A DNA stretch of 64,000 nt from NCBI RefSeq assembly GCF_001040845.1, contig NZ_CP011941.1, forward strand, positions 1,187,676 through 1,251,675. The letters run 5' to 3'. Made by a program: the position numbers and the translations under genes. The stretch is from Synechococcus sp. WH 8020. GTDB lineage: Bacteria; Cyanobacteriota; Cyanobacteriia; PCC-6307; Cyanobiaceae. Of this stretch, positions 47,082 through 55,826 are shown piece by piece; positions within the stretch are counted from its first letter, which is position 1; each line of letters starts with the position of its first letter. The notes under the pieces are model-generated. The model did no database searches and was not told where the DNA came from. It worked only from the letters and a program-made list of their open reading frames with translations.

Positions 47082-47544
47082 GATCGACCCATTCATCGGG
47101 ATCCTTGAATTGCAATCTGGCACTACCGCGCAACAGGGTTAGCCACTCGTTTTCAGCCTGGTCGTACCAGAACTCCTTCGGGCTAGAAGCCGCGCATGAC
47201 TCAATCCGCATCAACCGCCAACCACGGCCTTGGCAAAGCATGCTCTCTTGCTCCTCTCCGGGTTCCAAACCCTGTCCGAGGAACAAGTTGTTAGGCGGCC
47301 GATCAATCACTGCTCTCTCTTCATCTCCCCAGCGCCGAGCGATTTCAAACCCCCAGGACCGGGCCAGTTGCACGACTGAGTTGTGATCGTCACAAGCAGC
47401 GAGCTGCTGACGTCGCTCAGGATGATCGCGAAGTGACTGAACCAAGCCATTCAAATGATCCACCTTCTGCAGGAATCGCTGAAGATCCTTTTCGGCCAAC
47501 TGGAAGTTCCCTGAATTCTCTAATCCTGCCAACAATCGAGACAA
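46927..47544 (-). CDS. Nif11-like domain fused to a cupin
   Basis: A 205-residue protein. Residues about 18-75 (LQRFLQKVDHLNGLVQSLRD, then NSVVQLARSWGFEI) match the Nif11 pattern; from about 95 to 195 is a cupin barrel (EFWYDQAENEWLTLLRG with the metal-box Glu, and DLSAGDQLLIAAHRRHRL). The start is uncertain: TTG at 47544 gives the longest form; TTG at 47499 would start exactly at the Nif11 domain. The 3' end overlaps psiE by 155 bp. It is divergent from the cytochrome c gene (about 57 bp). Function of the fusion is unknown. Confidence 0.75.
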   Translation of the reverse strand: MSRLLAGLENSGNFQLAEKDLQRFLQKVDHLNGLVQSLRDHPERRQQLAACDDHNSVVQLARSWGFEIARRWGDEERAVIDRPPNNLFLGQGLEPGEEQESMLCQGRGWRLMRIESCAASSPKEFWYDQAENEWLTLLRGSARLQFKDPDEWVDLSAGDQLLIAAHRRHRLARTDPHPGTVWLALYWSVNSSPPVLPLNQEGLSV

Positions 47545-47601
47545 GCATCAGCACTTCGCAGAACAAGGAAGCAAACTATTGCTTGACCAGCATCTGTGAG
47601 C

Positions 47602-47928
47602 ATGCTTTCACTCCTCTCATCAGTTCTGCTTGCCGTGATGCTGGTATGGCCATCGACTGCACTTGCAGTTGAGTCGGGAGCCTCCTTATTTCAAAACAAT
47701 TGCGCTAGCTGCCACCCCAATGGCACAAACATTATTCGTCGAGGGCGCACACTCAAGATCAAAGCATTGCGACAACGTGGACTCGATAGCAGCGAGGCCA
47801 TCGCACAAGTTGCCCGAGAAGGAATCGGACAAATGAGTGGTTACGCCGATGCCCTTGGAGACGGTGGGGATGTGGTTGTAGCCGAATGGGTTTGGCAACA
47901 GGCTCAAAAGGCTTGGACCCAGGGATAA
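47602..47928 (+). CDS. Cytochrome c (c6-like) precursor
   Basis: A 108-residue protein with signal peptide (cleaved near TALA/VESG, about residue 22). Heme-binding CASCH is at about 36-40; axial Met lies in GIGQMSGYADAL. It resembles the divergent c6 forms (c6B/c6C) of cyanobacteria and less so petJ, because the C-terminal Tyr-Trp region differs. Possibly a lumenal electron carrier. ATG at 47602 was preferred to GTG two codons upstream. Overlaps the convergent YciI gene by 25 bp. Confidence 0.85.
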   Translation: MLSLLSSVLLAVMLVWPSTALAVESGASLFQNNCASCHPNGTNIIRRGRTLKIKALRQRGLDSSEAIAQVAREGIGQMSGYADALGDGGDVVVAEWVWQQAQKAWTQG

Positions 47929-48173
47929 ACATCCAGCTGCGTCCAAATTCCTTCACGCCAATACACATCTTGTTCAAGGAGGGCACAGACGCTGGCTTTG
48001 CTGTCTGATTCAAAGATGGCAAAGACATGAGTGCTTCCTTCCGTAGGGCCCAACGTGATTAATGTTCCCTGTTCTTTAAGAGCACGCAGTCCAGCAAGAT
48101 GCTCATCTCGAAAAGGCTCACGCTTTTGAAGTGCGCCATCACAATATGTACCCCAAAGAACGAAGCGCGCCAT
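47904..48173 (-). CDS. YciI-like (YCII) domain protein
   Basis: An 89-residue ferredoxin-like-fold protein: RFVLWGTYCDGALQKREPF, EHLAGLRALKEQGTLITLGP, DPY-type tail (DVYPWVQAF). Matches YCII. GGGAGG 8 bp upstream fixes the ATG. Function of the family is mostly unknown. Upstream is a pair of TTGTTGACAAT repeats (48197-48265). Confidence 0.85.
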   Translation of the reverse strand: MARFVLWGTYCDGALQKREPFRDEHLAGLRALKEQGTLITLGPTEGSTHVFAIFESDSKASVCALLEQDVYWREGIWTQLDVYPWVQAF

Positions 48174-48196
48174 TGATCAACCCTCCCTTAAGTGTT

Positions 48197-48265
48197 TTGT
48201 TGACAATAGAATGGCATCTTTACACTGCATAAATCATTTAAATCGATTGAATCGTTGTTGACAAT
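48197..48265. repeat. Two 11-bp direct repeats upstream of the YciI gene
   Basis: TTGTTGACAAT occurs at 48197-48207 and 48255-48265, 58 bp apart start to start. Each unit contains a TTGT..ACAA palindrome. They lie 24-92 bp before the YciI start, in an AT-rich interval, and could be a regulator site. Confidence 0.4.
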
Positions 48266-48334
48266 CACATTAAGAAGCCTCTGGTTCGATTTCGATCTCT
48301 TTGGGACAACAGCTTCGATAAGCAAGCCAGATCA

Positions 48335-49141
48335 TCATCCAGCAGCATCCCTCAATTGCCTGCAAAACTCTCCGGCCTCTAATGCGGCTTTCCCGGGCGC
48401 TGCAGCGGCAATGCGTTTCACCAGAGCACTACCCACAATCGCACCATCAGCTCCCCACTGTTTCACTTGCAAAACTTGTTCAGGACCAGAAATCCCAAAC
48501 CCAACAGCCACCGGACCGCTGTTACAAGCCTTTAAATCGCTCACTAAAGACGCCACGCGATCTTGGAGCTTCACGCGCTCTCCAGTTACACCGGTCACAC
48601 TCACCAAATAAGTGAAACCACGGCTGGATTCAGCAATTCGCTGCATCCGATTCTGTGGTGTTGTCGGTGCAACGAGCAGCACCAAATCCAGTCCAAACGT
48701 CGCAGCCAAAGGCGACAATCTCTCCGCTTCCTCCAAAGGAAGATCAGGCACCACTAAGCCTGCAGCACCAGCAGCAGCAGCATCCGCAAAAAAGCGCTCC
48801 GGCCCTCGATTGAGTAGCGGGTTCGTGTAGGTAAACAGAATCACAGGCATGCTGAGCTGATCTTTCAACCCAGCCAACATCTCGATCACTTTCGCTGGCG
48901 TGGTCTTTTGCTCCAAAGCCCGAAAGGCAGCAGCCTGAATCACAGGACCATCTGCCAGTGGATCCGAGTAGGGGATCCCTAGCTCAACAATGTCAGCACC
49001 ATTGGCTTGAAGGCTCAGAAGCAGATCAGCAGTTGCGCTCAAATCTGGATCCCCTGCCATCAAAAATGGCATCAATGCCATGCGTTGCTCCTGAGCCGTT
49101 CGGGAGAAAACCGCTTCAATCCTCGAAAATTGATCCGTCAC
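48335..49141 (-). CDS. trpA: Tryptophan synthase alpha chain
   Basis: A 268-residue TIM-barrel subunit that releases indole from indole-3-glycerol phosphate. Catalytic Glu53 and Asp64 are in [13 protein letters not shown], and the phosphate loop [11 protein letters not shown] is intact. Start is GTG. The 161-bp gap to the YciI gene downstream suggests a separate transcript. DUF3007 and ndhL lie upstream on the same strand. Confidence 0.97.
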   Translation of the reverse strand: MTDQFSRIEAVFSRTAQEQRMALMPFLMAGDPDLSATADLLLSLQANGADIVELGIPYSDPLADGPVIQAAAFRALEQKTTPAKVIEMLAGLKDQLSMPVILFTYTNPLLNRGPERFFADAAAAGAAGLVVPDLPLEEAERLSPLAATFGLDLVLLVAPTTPQNRMQRIAESSRGFTYLVSVTGVTGERVKLQDRVASLVSDLKACNSGPVAVGFGISGPEQVLQVKQWGADGAIVGSALVKRIAAAAPGKAALEAGEFCRQLRDAAG

Positions 49142-49169
49142 AGAAAGCAGAGGGTCTGATTAACGGAGC

Positions 49170-49517
49170 CTACGGTTTAGTGGTCTGTTCCGATTCGGAC
49201 TCATCCAAATTGAGAGATGCGAGCAAGGCTTGCTGCTCATCCGGGCTTAAGGCATCAAAACGAGCCTGAAGCTGCTCTGTTGTGAGTTGGTCGTATTCCT
49301 TTCGGTAGCGGCGTCGCTGCTGCATGTAGGTCATCTGTCCAGTCACCACCCTGAAGAGGTAGGAGCCTGTCCAACCCACAACAATCACCACCAACACAGC
49401 TTCAGCAGCGATTCCTGCTGAAAACCCCTCAAACCCTGCAGCCTTAAACAGCCAGAAACCAACACCCCCAGCGAGTAAGAGACCCAGACCAAGCTTGAGA
49501 ACACCTGCACGCGTCAA
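49170..49517 (-). CDS. DUF3007 membrane protein
   Basis: A 115-residue protein with two hydrophobic helices (about 5-23 and 34-57), then the MTYMQQRRRYRKEYDQ segment typical of DUF3007 and an acidic tail. Conserved in cyanobacteria, unknown function. TTG start with GGAGG about 10 bp upstream, 5 bp after the ndhL stop, so it is likely coupled to ndhL. Confidence 0.85.
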   Translation of the reverse strand: MTRAGVLKLGLGLLLAGGVGFWLFKAAGFEGFSAGIAAEAVLVVIVVGWTGSYLFRVVTGQMTYMQQRRRYRKEYDQLTTEQLQARFDALSPDEQQALLASLNLDESESEQTTKP

Positions 49518-49522
49518 GGGAC

Positions 49523-49774
49523 TTAAACCTCCCCTTGGCCGCTGAGGCGGAGATTAAGGAATGGTGCGAACACAATCATCCCTGGGAAGAAGAAGAACAC
49601 CAGGCCGTACACAGAGAAGCGCTCGATCTTCCCCATCACATGCCAGCGCACATTCATCCAAAAGAAGAGTAGGAGTGGCATCACAACGAGGTAGAGGCCA
49701 CCCAAAGCCGCATAGCCACCGATCACAAGCAGCGTGTCTAAGGAAACCGAAGACAGAAGATTCTCGATGGACAC
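49523..49774 (-). CDS. ndhL: NAD(P)H-quinone oxidoreductase subunit L
   Basis: An 83-residue membrane protein with two hydrophobic helices, starting [11 protein letters not shown] (GTG start) and containing [20 protein letters not shown], which fits NdhL of the NDH-1 complex, a small subunit needed for inorganic carbon uptake and cyclic electron flow. It heads the ndhL-DUF3007-trpA run. Adjacent to the tRNA-Leu on the other strand. Confidence 0.9.
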   Translation of the reverse strand: MSIENLLSSVSLDTLLVIGGYAALGGLYLVVMPLLLFFWMNVRWHVMGKIERFSVYGLVFFFFPGMIVFAPFLNLRLSGQGEV

Positions 49775-49831
49775 AGAAGACGACCTGGTTAGGGTGAATC
49801 TAAGATGTCGAAGCGAGCTTGCATGGCACGC

Positions 49832-49917
49832 GGGGGCGTGGCGGAATCGGTAGACGCACGCGACTTAAAATCGTTTGGGCTGAAAAGCCTGTGGGGGTTC
49901 AAGTCCCCCCGCCCCCA
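49832..49917 (+). tRNA. trnL: tRNA-Leu (UAA), no intron
   Basis: An 86-base tRNA with acceptor stem GGGGGCG/CGCCCCC, long variable arm typical of Leu, T-arm GGGGGTTCAAGTCCCCC, and anticodon TAA at 49866-49868 in the loop CTTAAAA. CCA is not encoded. It lacks the group I intron seen in this tRNA in many other cyanobacteria. Confidence 0.97.
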
Positions 49918-49984
49918 TTAGGTCTGACGTGGTCAAGGCCGAGCACACTTCCTAATTTGAGAGCTCGCACCGATCGGTCGAGTG

Positions 49985-52702
49985 ATGTCCAGTTCCGTCA
50001 ACGCGCTCTCGACCCAAAAGCGGGAAGAACCTCCTCATGAGATCCATCGCTGCAAAGAGCGTGAGGCTGGGGATGTCGCATGGAATTTATGGGGGACCTA
50101 CCTCAGCGACCGTCAATGGGGCACCGTTCGGGAGGATTATTCCGCTGACGGCAATGCATGGGAGTCATTTCCCTTCGAGCAGAGCCACCTACGCACCTAC
50201 CGCTGGGGAGAGGATGGCTTACTTGGCTTGAGCGACGTTGAGGGATTGCTCTGCTTCGCGCCTGCACTTTGGAACGGTCGGGATCCAATTCTCAAGGAAC
50301 GATTGTTCGGCCTCGGGAATCCCGAAGGCAATCACGGTGAAGACATCAAGGACACGATGTATCACCTGGCAGGAACACCAACCTGCAGTTATGCCAAAGC
50401 CCTTTATCGCTACCCACAAGCAACATTTCCCTATCAACATCTTCGTGATGAAAACAGGCGTCGCTCCCGCGACGAAAAAGAATATGAGCTAGTCGATACA
50501 GGAATCTTTTCAGACAATCGCTTTTTCGACATGGAAGTCGAATATGCAAAAGCTGATGCCAAAGACATCTTCATTCGCCTCACCATCACAAATCACAGTG
50601 ATGAATCATCCGAGCTACATCTCTTACCTAGCCTTTGGTACCGCAACACCTGGTCCTGGGGAGATCCTCAGTCGAGACGGCCAAACTTGCATCTCCAAGG
50701 AAACAGTTTGGTGTCGGAGGCCATCGATGGCCTTGATGCTTACGAACTGAACTGCAGTGCAAAGGGCACGTGGCTTTTCACAGAAAATGAAACCAATACT
50801 CAGGCTCTCTGGGGCGAACCCCTTACTCAGCCTTACGTGAAAGACGCCTTCAACCGCTATCTAATTAACGGGGAACAGAACGCCGTCAATCCAGCTCAGC
50901 AGGGCAGCAAAGCCGCTCTTCACCTCCATCACACTCTCGCCGCAGGAGAGTCTTGGGTTGTGCATTTACGACTGCGTCGACAAAGCGACCAAGCAACGAA
51001 CCAAACATTGCCAATCGCTGCAGCGGACAGCGCACGTTTGGTTGAGATGCGATACCTGGAATGGAAGCATCATCAGGAATGGATTGCTCCAGGTCTCAAC
51101 GACGAAGACCGCGCCATCCACTCTGCTGCAGGAGCAGGGCTGTTCTGGTGCAGAAAATTTTACAACTGGAATGTCACTCGCTGGCTAAGAGGAGACAACA
51201 ACTCAACTCGCCCTCCCAAACAACGCTGGGAAACTGAAAACGCTTACTGGAAAACATTACGCGCTAAAAATATTATTTCCATGCCAGATTGCTGGGAATA
51301 CCCCTACTTCTGCCAATGGGATTTAATGTTTCACGCCGTCGCTTTTGCAGAATTCGATGCTACTGAAGCGAAGCAACAATGTCGAATGCTAAGACAGGCC
51401 TATTACACAGCAACAAATGGTCAATCCCCTGCCTACGAATGGGCACTTTCTGATGCCAATCCACCCATTGGTGCGTGGGCAGCCCTGCGGATCTTTCAGA
51501 TCAGCCGCCGCCACACAGGAGAAGGAGACTATGCCTTCTTAAGGGCAAGTCTCCGAGAGCTATTGCTCGAATATGGTTGGTGGACAAACAGAACTGATCG
51601 CAATGGAGACAACCTGTTTGAGGGAGGCTTCCTAGGCCTCGACAATATTGCCATCTTCGATCGACGCTATCCTCTTAAAGACGGAAGTCGCATCGAACAA
51701 TCAGATGGCACAGCCTGGATGGGGCTCCTGAGCCTTAACTTGCTACAAACAACGGTGATTCTTGCAGAAGAAGATCGAGAAGAATACATCGAACTGTGCT
51801 CACGTTTTGTTCGCGATTTTACTCGTCTAACATATTCTCTAAATAGTTCTGTTGGCCGAGGATTTGTTAACTGGGACGATAAAGATGGCTTTTATTATGA
51901 CGTTCTCAAGCGCCCTGATGGCTCTACTGATTATCTGCGCACTAGATCGATTAGTGGTCTCATCCCACTTTTAGCTGTCAATAGCTTTGCCGCCAGCAGC
52001 GTAAAAGCTATTCCTTCTCTAGACGTTGGCCTCCATCTCGCGCAGCTCGAAGAAGAACGGGGAGCACCTTTCGATGCAATCAGCCACCTTGGATCCTGGA
52101 ATCACGATCGCATTTTGTTCTCCATCGTTCCACCTGAAAGACTTAGGCGCATTCTTAAACGCGTTTTCGATGAAGAAGAATTCCTTTCCCCTTATGGAAT
52201 CAGAAGCCTATCCAAAGCCTATGAAAACAACCCATATTCATATCAACAGGGTGATGACTATGCTTCGATTAGCTACAGCCCTGCAGACAGCCCCATAGCA
52301 ATGTTCGGAGGAAATTCAAATTGGCGTGGGCCAGTGTGGATGCCAATTAATTTCCTATTAATCGAGGCTCTTCAGAAATTTGGTCATTTCTTCGGCGATG
52401 ATTTCAAAATAGAGTTCCCAACAGGTTCTGGACAAGAAATGAATCTCTGGGAAATTTCTCTTGAACTAGAGAAGCGCCTTATTGGAATATTCAGACGGGA
52501 TGAAAACCAACGCAGAGCCTTCAATGGTGATGTTGAAGTCTTCCAAAATGACCCCCTATGGCGTGACTTATTCCTATTCAATGAATATTTTCATGGCTGT
52601 AATGGATCAGGGATTGGAGCGAGTCACCAAACAGGCTGGACCGCAATCGTTGCAAAAATGATGACGCAACTTCAGCGTTGGCAACCCAACAAGGAAAGCT
52701 GA
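49985..52702 (+). CDS. GH63-type glycosidase (MGH1-like)
   Basis: A 905-residue protein. The region from about 340 on contains an (alpha/alpha)6-barrel pattern of GH63/MGH1-like enzymes: CWEYPYFCQWDLMFH, NPPIGAWAALRIF, FEGGFLGLDNIAIFDR and DGTAWMGLLSLNLLQ. Members cut alpha-glucosyl or mannosyl linkages; targets include glucosylglycerate, glucosylglycerol-like solutes and oligosaccharides. No signal peptide, so cytoplasmic. ATG at 49985 was preferred to GTG one codon upstream. It opens the carbohydrate cluster directly behind the tRNA-Leu. The substrate cannot be read. Confidence 0.8.
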   Translation: MSSSVNALSTQKREEPPHEIHRCKEREAGDVAWNLWGTYLSDRQWGTVREDYSADGNAWESFPFEQSHLRTYRWGEDGLLGLSDVEGLLCFAPALWNGRDPILKERLFGLGNPEGNHGEDIKDTMYHLAGTPTCSYAKALYRYPQATFPYQHLRDENRRRSRDEKEYELVDTGIFSDNRFFDMEVEYAKADAKDIFIRLTITNHSDESSELHLLPSLWYRNTWSWGDPQSRRPNLHLQGNSLVSEAIDGLDAYELNCSAKGTWLFTENETNTQALWGEPLTQPYVKDAFNRYLINGEQNAVNPAQQGSKAALHLHHTLAAGESWVVHLRLRRQSDQATNQTLPIAAADSARLVEMRYLEWKHHQEWIAPGLNDEDRAIHSAAGAGLFWCRKFYNWNVTRWLRGDNNSTRPPKQRWETENAYWKTLRAKNIISMPDCWEYPYFCQWDLMFHAVAFAEFDATEAKQQCRMLRQAYYTATNGQSPAYEWALSDANPPIGAWAALRIFQISRRHTGEGDYAFLRASLRELLLEYGWWTNRTDRNGDNLFEGGFLGLDNIAIFDRRYPLKDGSRIEQSDGTAWMGLLSLNLLQTTVILAEEDREEYIELCSRFVRDFTRLTYSLNSSVGRGFVNWDDKDGFYYDVLKRPDGSTDYLRTRSISGLIPLLAVNSFAASSVKAIPSLDVGLHLAQLEEERGAPFDAISHLGSWNHDRILFSIVPPERLRRILKRVFDEEEFLSPYGIRSLSKAYENNPYSYQQGDDYASISYSPADSPIAMFGGNSNWRGPVWMPINFLLIEALQKFGHFFGDDFKIEFPTGSGQEMNLWEISLELEKRLIGIFRRDENQRRAFNGDVEVFQNDPLWRDLFLFNEYFHGCNGSGIGASHQTGWTAIVAKMMTQLQRWQPNKES

Positions 52703-52753
52703 CGCAACGCGCCAATCTGACTACCTTGAAAATGATTTACCCAGATCAAGATC

Positions 52754-54355
52754 ATGGTTTGCTCCACCCGATCGACTGCGCGCTGTACGTCGATCGAACC
52801 TCAAGGAGAAGACTTTGATGTTGTGATCATCGGAAGTGGCGCTGGGGGTGGAACTCTGGCCAGGGCACTTGCCGATTCCGGCCATTCGATTCTGATCCTC
52901 GAGCGAGGTGGATGGCTGCCAAGAGAACCTCAAAATTGGGATCCGGTTGAAGTGTTCCAAAATGATCGTTATGTCTCCAAGGATCTTTGGGAAGACAAAG
53001 ATGGGACATCCTTCCAACCAGGAAGCCATTACTTCGTAGGTGGTGCTTCAAAAATGTATGGGGCTGCTCACTTCAGGCTGCGTGAGCGTGACTTTGAATC
53101 GGTGATGCATGTTGATGGAGAGTCACCGGAATGGCCGATCAAATATGACGTTTTTGAACCCTATTACCGCAAAGCAGAAGAGTGGTATCACGTGCATGGT
53201 TTAAGAGGCGAAGACCCGTTTGAACCCCCTGCATCGTCTCCTTATCCCTACGAACCGATTAGCCATGAACCCCGAATGCAAAAGCTGGTCGATGACCTTC
53301 GATCTGCAGGACTAAGACCTTTTCATCAGCCCACAGGTGTTGCTCTCAACGAAACATCGCCAGCATTTAGTGACTGCGTGCGCTGTAACCGCTGCGATGG
53401 TTTTCCCTGTTTGGTGCATGCAAAAGGCGATGCTGAAGTGATGGGAGTGAGGCCAGCGCTCAATCATGACAACGTTTTCCTCCTAACCAATGCCGAGGTT
53501 GTTCGGCTCAACACCAACTCCTCAGGCCGTGAGGTCAGTGAAGTAGTTGTGAATCACGAAGGCAAAGAACGGCATTTCAAGGGAAGTATTGTTGTGATCT
53601 CTGCAGGGGCCGCGAATTCGGCTCGTCTGCTTTTAATGTCAGCTAATGAGGCGCACCCCCACGGATTAGCCAACAGCTCGGATCAGGTAGGAAGAAACTA
53701 TATGTACCACAACTGCAAAGCAGTTGTGGCCTTAGCGCATGAGCCAAATCACACGGTGTTTCAGAAAACGGTAGCCATCAATGACTGGTACTTCGGAGAC
53801 AACGATTTTGATTTTCCAATGGGTCATGTGCAAATGACGGGCAAAACCAATGGGGCCATGATGAAAGGATATAAACCACGACTGACCGCCTTAGCTCCGA
53901 CTTGGAGCATGGACAAACTCGCAGAGCATTCCCTGGATTTTTGGATGCAAACAGAGGATCTACCTCGGTCATCCAATCGTGTCACAGTTAATCATGAAGG
54001 TAAAATTCATCTGAACTACACCCCAACCAATAATCAAGCATCGCAGGAGTTAATCTCAAGGTTAGAAGGATTACTAGACAAGCTGTACCTAAAAAATCAC
54101 TTAGCAGAAAGGCAGGTGTACTTTGCATCAGCCATGGAGCTTGCGGCAGTAGGCCATCAATGCGGCACTTGTCGATTTGGTCAAGACCCAAAAACCTCTG
54201 TCCTAAATCTGAATTGCCGCACTCATGATGTCGACAACCTTTACGTTGTTGATACCAGCTTCTTCCCAAGCAGCGCAGCGGTGAATCCATCTCTCACCGC
54301 TATCGCTAATGCCATTCGCATCAGCGATCACCTGCGTGAGCGACTCAACGGTTAA
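52754..54355 (+). CDS. GMC-type flavin oxidoreductase
   Basis: A 533-residue protein. The FAD loop VVIIGSGAGGGTLARAL is at 23-39. The C-terminal active-site GHQCGT and NPSLTAIANAIRISDHL carry the His/Asn positions of GMC enzymes. A Cys cluster CVRCNRCDGFPC (208-219) is present in the middle. Such enzymes oxidise sugars, alcohols or cholines. No signal peptide. It is 51 bp behind the glycosidase gene, and its stop overlaps the convergent DoxX gene by 4 bp. Confidence 0.85.
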   Translation: MVCSTRSTARCTSIEPQGEDFDVVIIGSGAGGGTLARALADSGHSILILERGGWLPREPQNWDPVEVFQNDRYVSKDLWEDKDGTSFQPGSHYFVGGASKMYGAAHFRLRERDFESVMHVDGESPEWPIKYDVFEPYYRKAEEWYHVHGLRGEDPFEPPASSPYPYEPISHEPRMQKLVDDLRSAGLRPFHQPTGVALNETSPAFSDCVRCNRCDGFPCLVHAKGDAEVMGVRPALNHDNVFLLTNAEVVRLNTNSSGREVSEVVVNHEGKERHFKGSIVVISAGAANSARLLLMSANEAHPHGLANSSDQVGRNYMYHNCKAVVALAHEPNHTVFQKTVAINDWYFGDNDFDFPMGHVQMTGKTNGAMMKGYKPRLTALAPTWSMDKLAEHSLDFWMQTEDLPRSSNRVTVNHEGKIHLNYTPTNNQASQELISRLEGLLDKLYLKNHLAERQVYFASAMELAAVGHQCGTCRFGQDPKTSVLNLNCRTHDVDNLYVVDTSFFPSSAAVNPSLTAIANAIRISDHLRERLNG

Positions 54356-54843
54356 GCCAGAAACTGTTGCAAACGTGGAGCAACCCAAAGCAGATCAACA
54401 CTGATTGGCCCTCCACCTGATGTCATCAAAACTGAACACATCACCACATACATCGCTGCTTTTTCCCAACTAGGAGGCTCTCCAACTCCCATAGGGCCTG
54501 CATAATCTCCCTGAGGGATTTGAAAGGGATCAGGGGCGATAAAGGGAAAGCCATTGCGAAGCTCCAAGACAACGGCATAAATCATCGACACAGCAATGGC
54601 CATTGCCGCTAATGGCGTGAGGAACCCAACCACTAAAGCGATACCTCCAGCCCACATTGAAAAGGCCGAAAGAAAGCAGAGCCAAGCGGGAGTTTTCATC
54701 GCATCAGCCCAAAGGCCAAGGTTGCTTAATTTCGTCCAGCCATGACGAATGAAAACTAAACCGGTGAAAAGGCGAAGCAAGATCAAACCACTGGATGCAA
54801 ACCCCAAAGAGGAATCAGGAACCAGAAGAGAAACAACGTCCAT
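54352..54843 (-). CDS. DoxX family membrane protein
   Basis: A 163-residue protein with four hydrophobic helices, FIRHGWTKLSNL near the first, and MIYAVVLELRNGFPF in the middle, matching DoxX. DoxX relatives are small quinol-linked membrane proteins and often sit next to oxidoreductase genes. ATG at 54843 was preferred to a TTG at 54864. The gene overlaps GMC by 4 bp at the 3' ends. Confidence 0.8.
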   Translation of the reverse strand: MDVVSLLVPDSSLGFASSGLILLRLFTGLVFIRHGWTKLSNLGLWADAMKTPAWLCFLSAFSMWAGGIALVVGFLTPLAAMAIAVSMIYAVVLELRNGFPFIAPDPFQIPQGDYAGPMGVGEPPSWEKAAMYVVMCSVLMTSGGGPISVDLLWVAPRLQQFLA

Positions 54844-54892
54844 GAGTTTCACCACGATGCACAAACATTACAAACAGTTGTCGTTGTAGTCA

Positions 54893-55723
54893 TCAAGGAT
54901 GAAGCCAAAGGCGATGACCATCAGGATCCACCAACAATTGACCTGTCGCCAAGGTGGTGTCCCTTACCAGGATCTGAGCATAAAGAGCATCTTGAGGCTG
55001 CAAATCAACGGAGGACGGTCCTATCGGTTCAGGCTGCACGTAACGAAGAAACTCAACTCCACAACCAGATCTTCCTCCAACTCCATGAATCACAACCTCA
55101 GCAGCGTCCAAATCATCAAGCCGTTGCTGCTCCACACCCTGGTTGTAAGAGGCGTATCGCAACTCCAATCCCAACTCGCGAACATAAAAGCGCAGGCTCC
55201 GATCTGAATCAGAAACAGCGATTGCACTGTGATCAAGCCCCTGAAATAAAGACTCGCCGGATTGATGCCAACGGGGATCGCCCATCCCCTCTGGGAAAAA
55301 CAAGAGTTCCATCGCATGGCCGCAAGCATTTCTGAATTTCCACGCTCCAACCCCATTGGGCAGATATTGAGGTGCAGCAGAAATGGGGGTCACAACAGGC
55401 GCCAATCTCTCAGCAGCCCTCAGCAAATCACGCACCACAATCGCGACATGTTGAAACCACAGTGTGTTCGACGGCCCTGGATCCACCTTGTGGCGTAGTG
55501 GTGCCTCCGGGAAGTGAATGATTTCAATGCGTTCATGGCCCAACAAAAAAGGAGTGATCTCTGCCCGACCGGCGCTCAGTCCAAAACGCTGCACAGCGGC
55601 CTCTTTCTCGAGACATTGCCGAGGTTGCGCAACAGCTCCGAGAGCATCGAAAAGGGGTGCTAGTGCTTCAGGTTGAGGGGCTGAAAACGCCACACCCTCA
55701 ATCCGTCCAGATTGTGAAACCAT
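54893..55723 (-). CDS. VOC (glyoxalase/dioxygenase) family protein
   Basis: A 276-residue protein made of two VOC modules: the first with WFQHVAIVVRDLL (His) and CGHAMELLFFP (Glu), the second with GLDHSAIAVSDSDRSLRFYV and DPDGHRLWL. This fits a two-domain glyoxalase/extradiol type metalloenzyme, one active site perhaps with Fe2+ or Mn2+. Substrate unknown. It is on the reverse strand and divergent from the SDR gene with a 103-bp gap. Confidence 0.82.
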   Translation of the reverse strand: MVSQSGRIEGVAFSAPQPEALAPLFDALGAVAQPRQCLEKEAAVQRFGLSAGRAEITPFLLGHERIEIIHFPEAPLRHKVDPGPSNTLWFQHVAIVVRDLLRAAERLAPVVTPISAAPQYLPNGVGAWKFRNACGHAMELLFFPEGMGDPRWHQSGESLFQGLDHSAIAVSDSDRSLRFYVRELGLELRYASYNQGVEQQRLDDLDAAEVVIHGVGGRSGCGVEFLRYVQPEPIGPSSVDLQPQDALYAQILVRDTTLATGQLLVDPDGHRLWLHP

Positions 55724-55826
55724 CTATTGTCCTGGAAACCTTTGTCTGTTGATAGCAACAAGGCTTACCGATTAACTGCCAGGACTGACAAAAGCGGCTA
55801 ATTGAAGAGTAGATCTAAAAAGAGCC

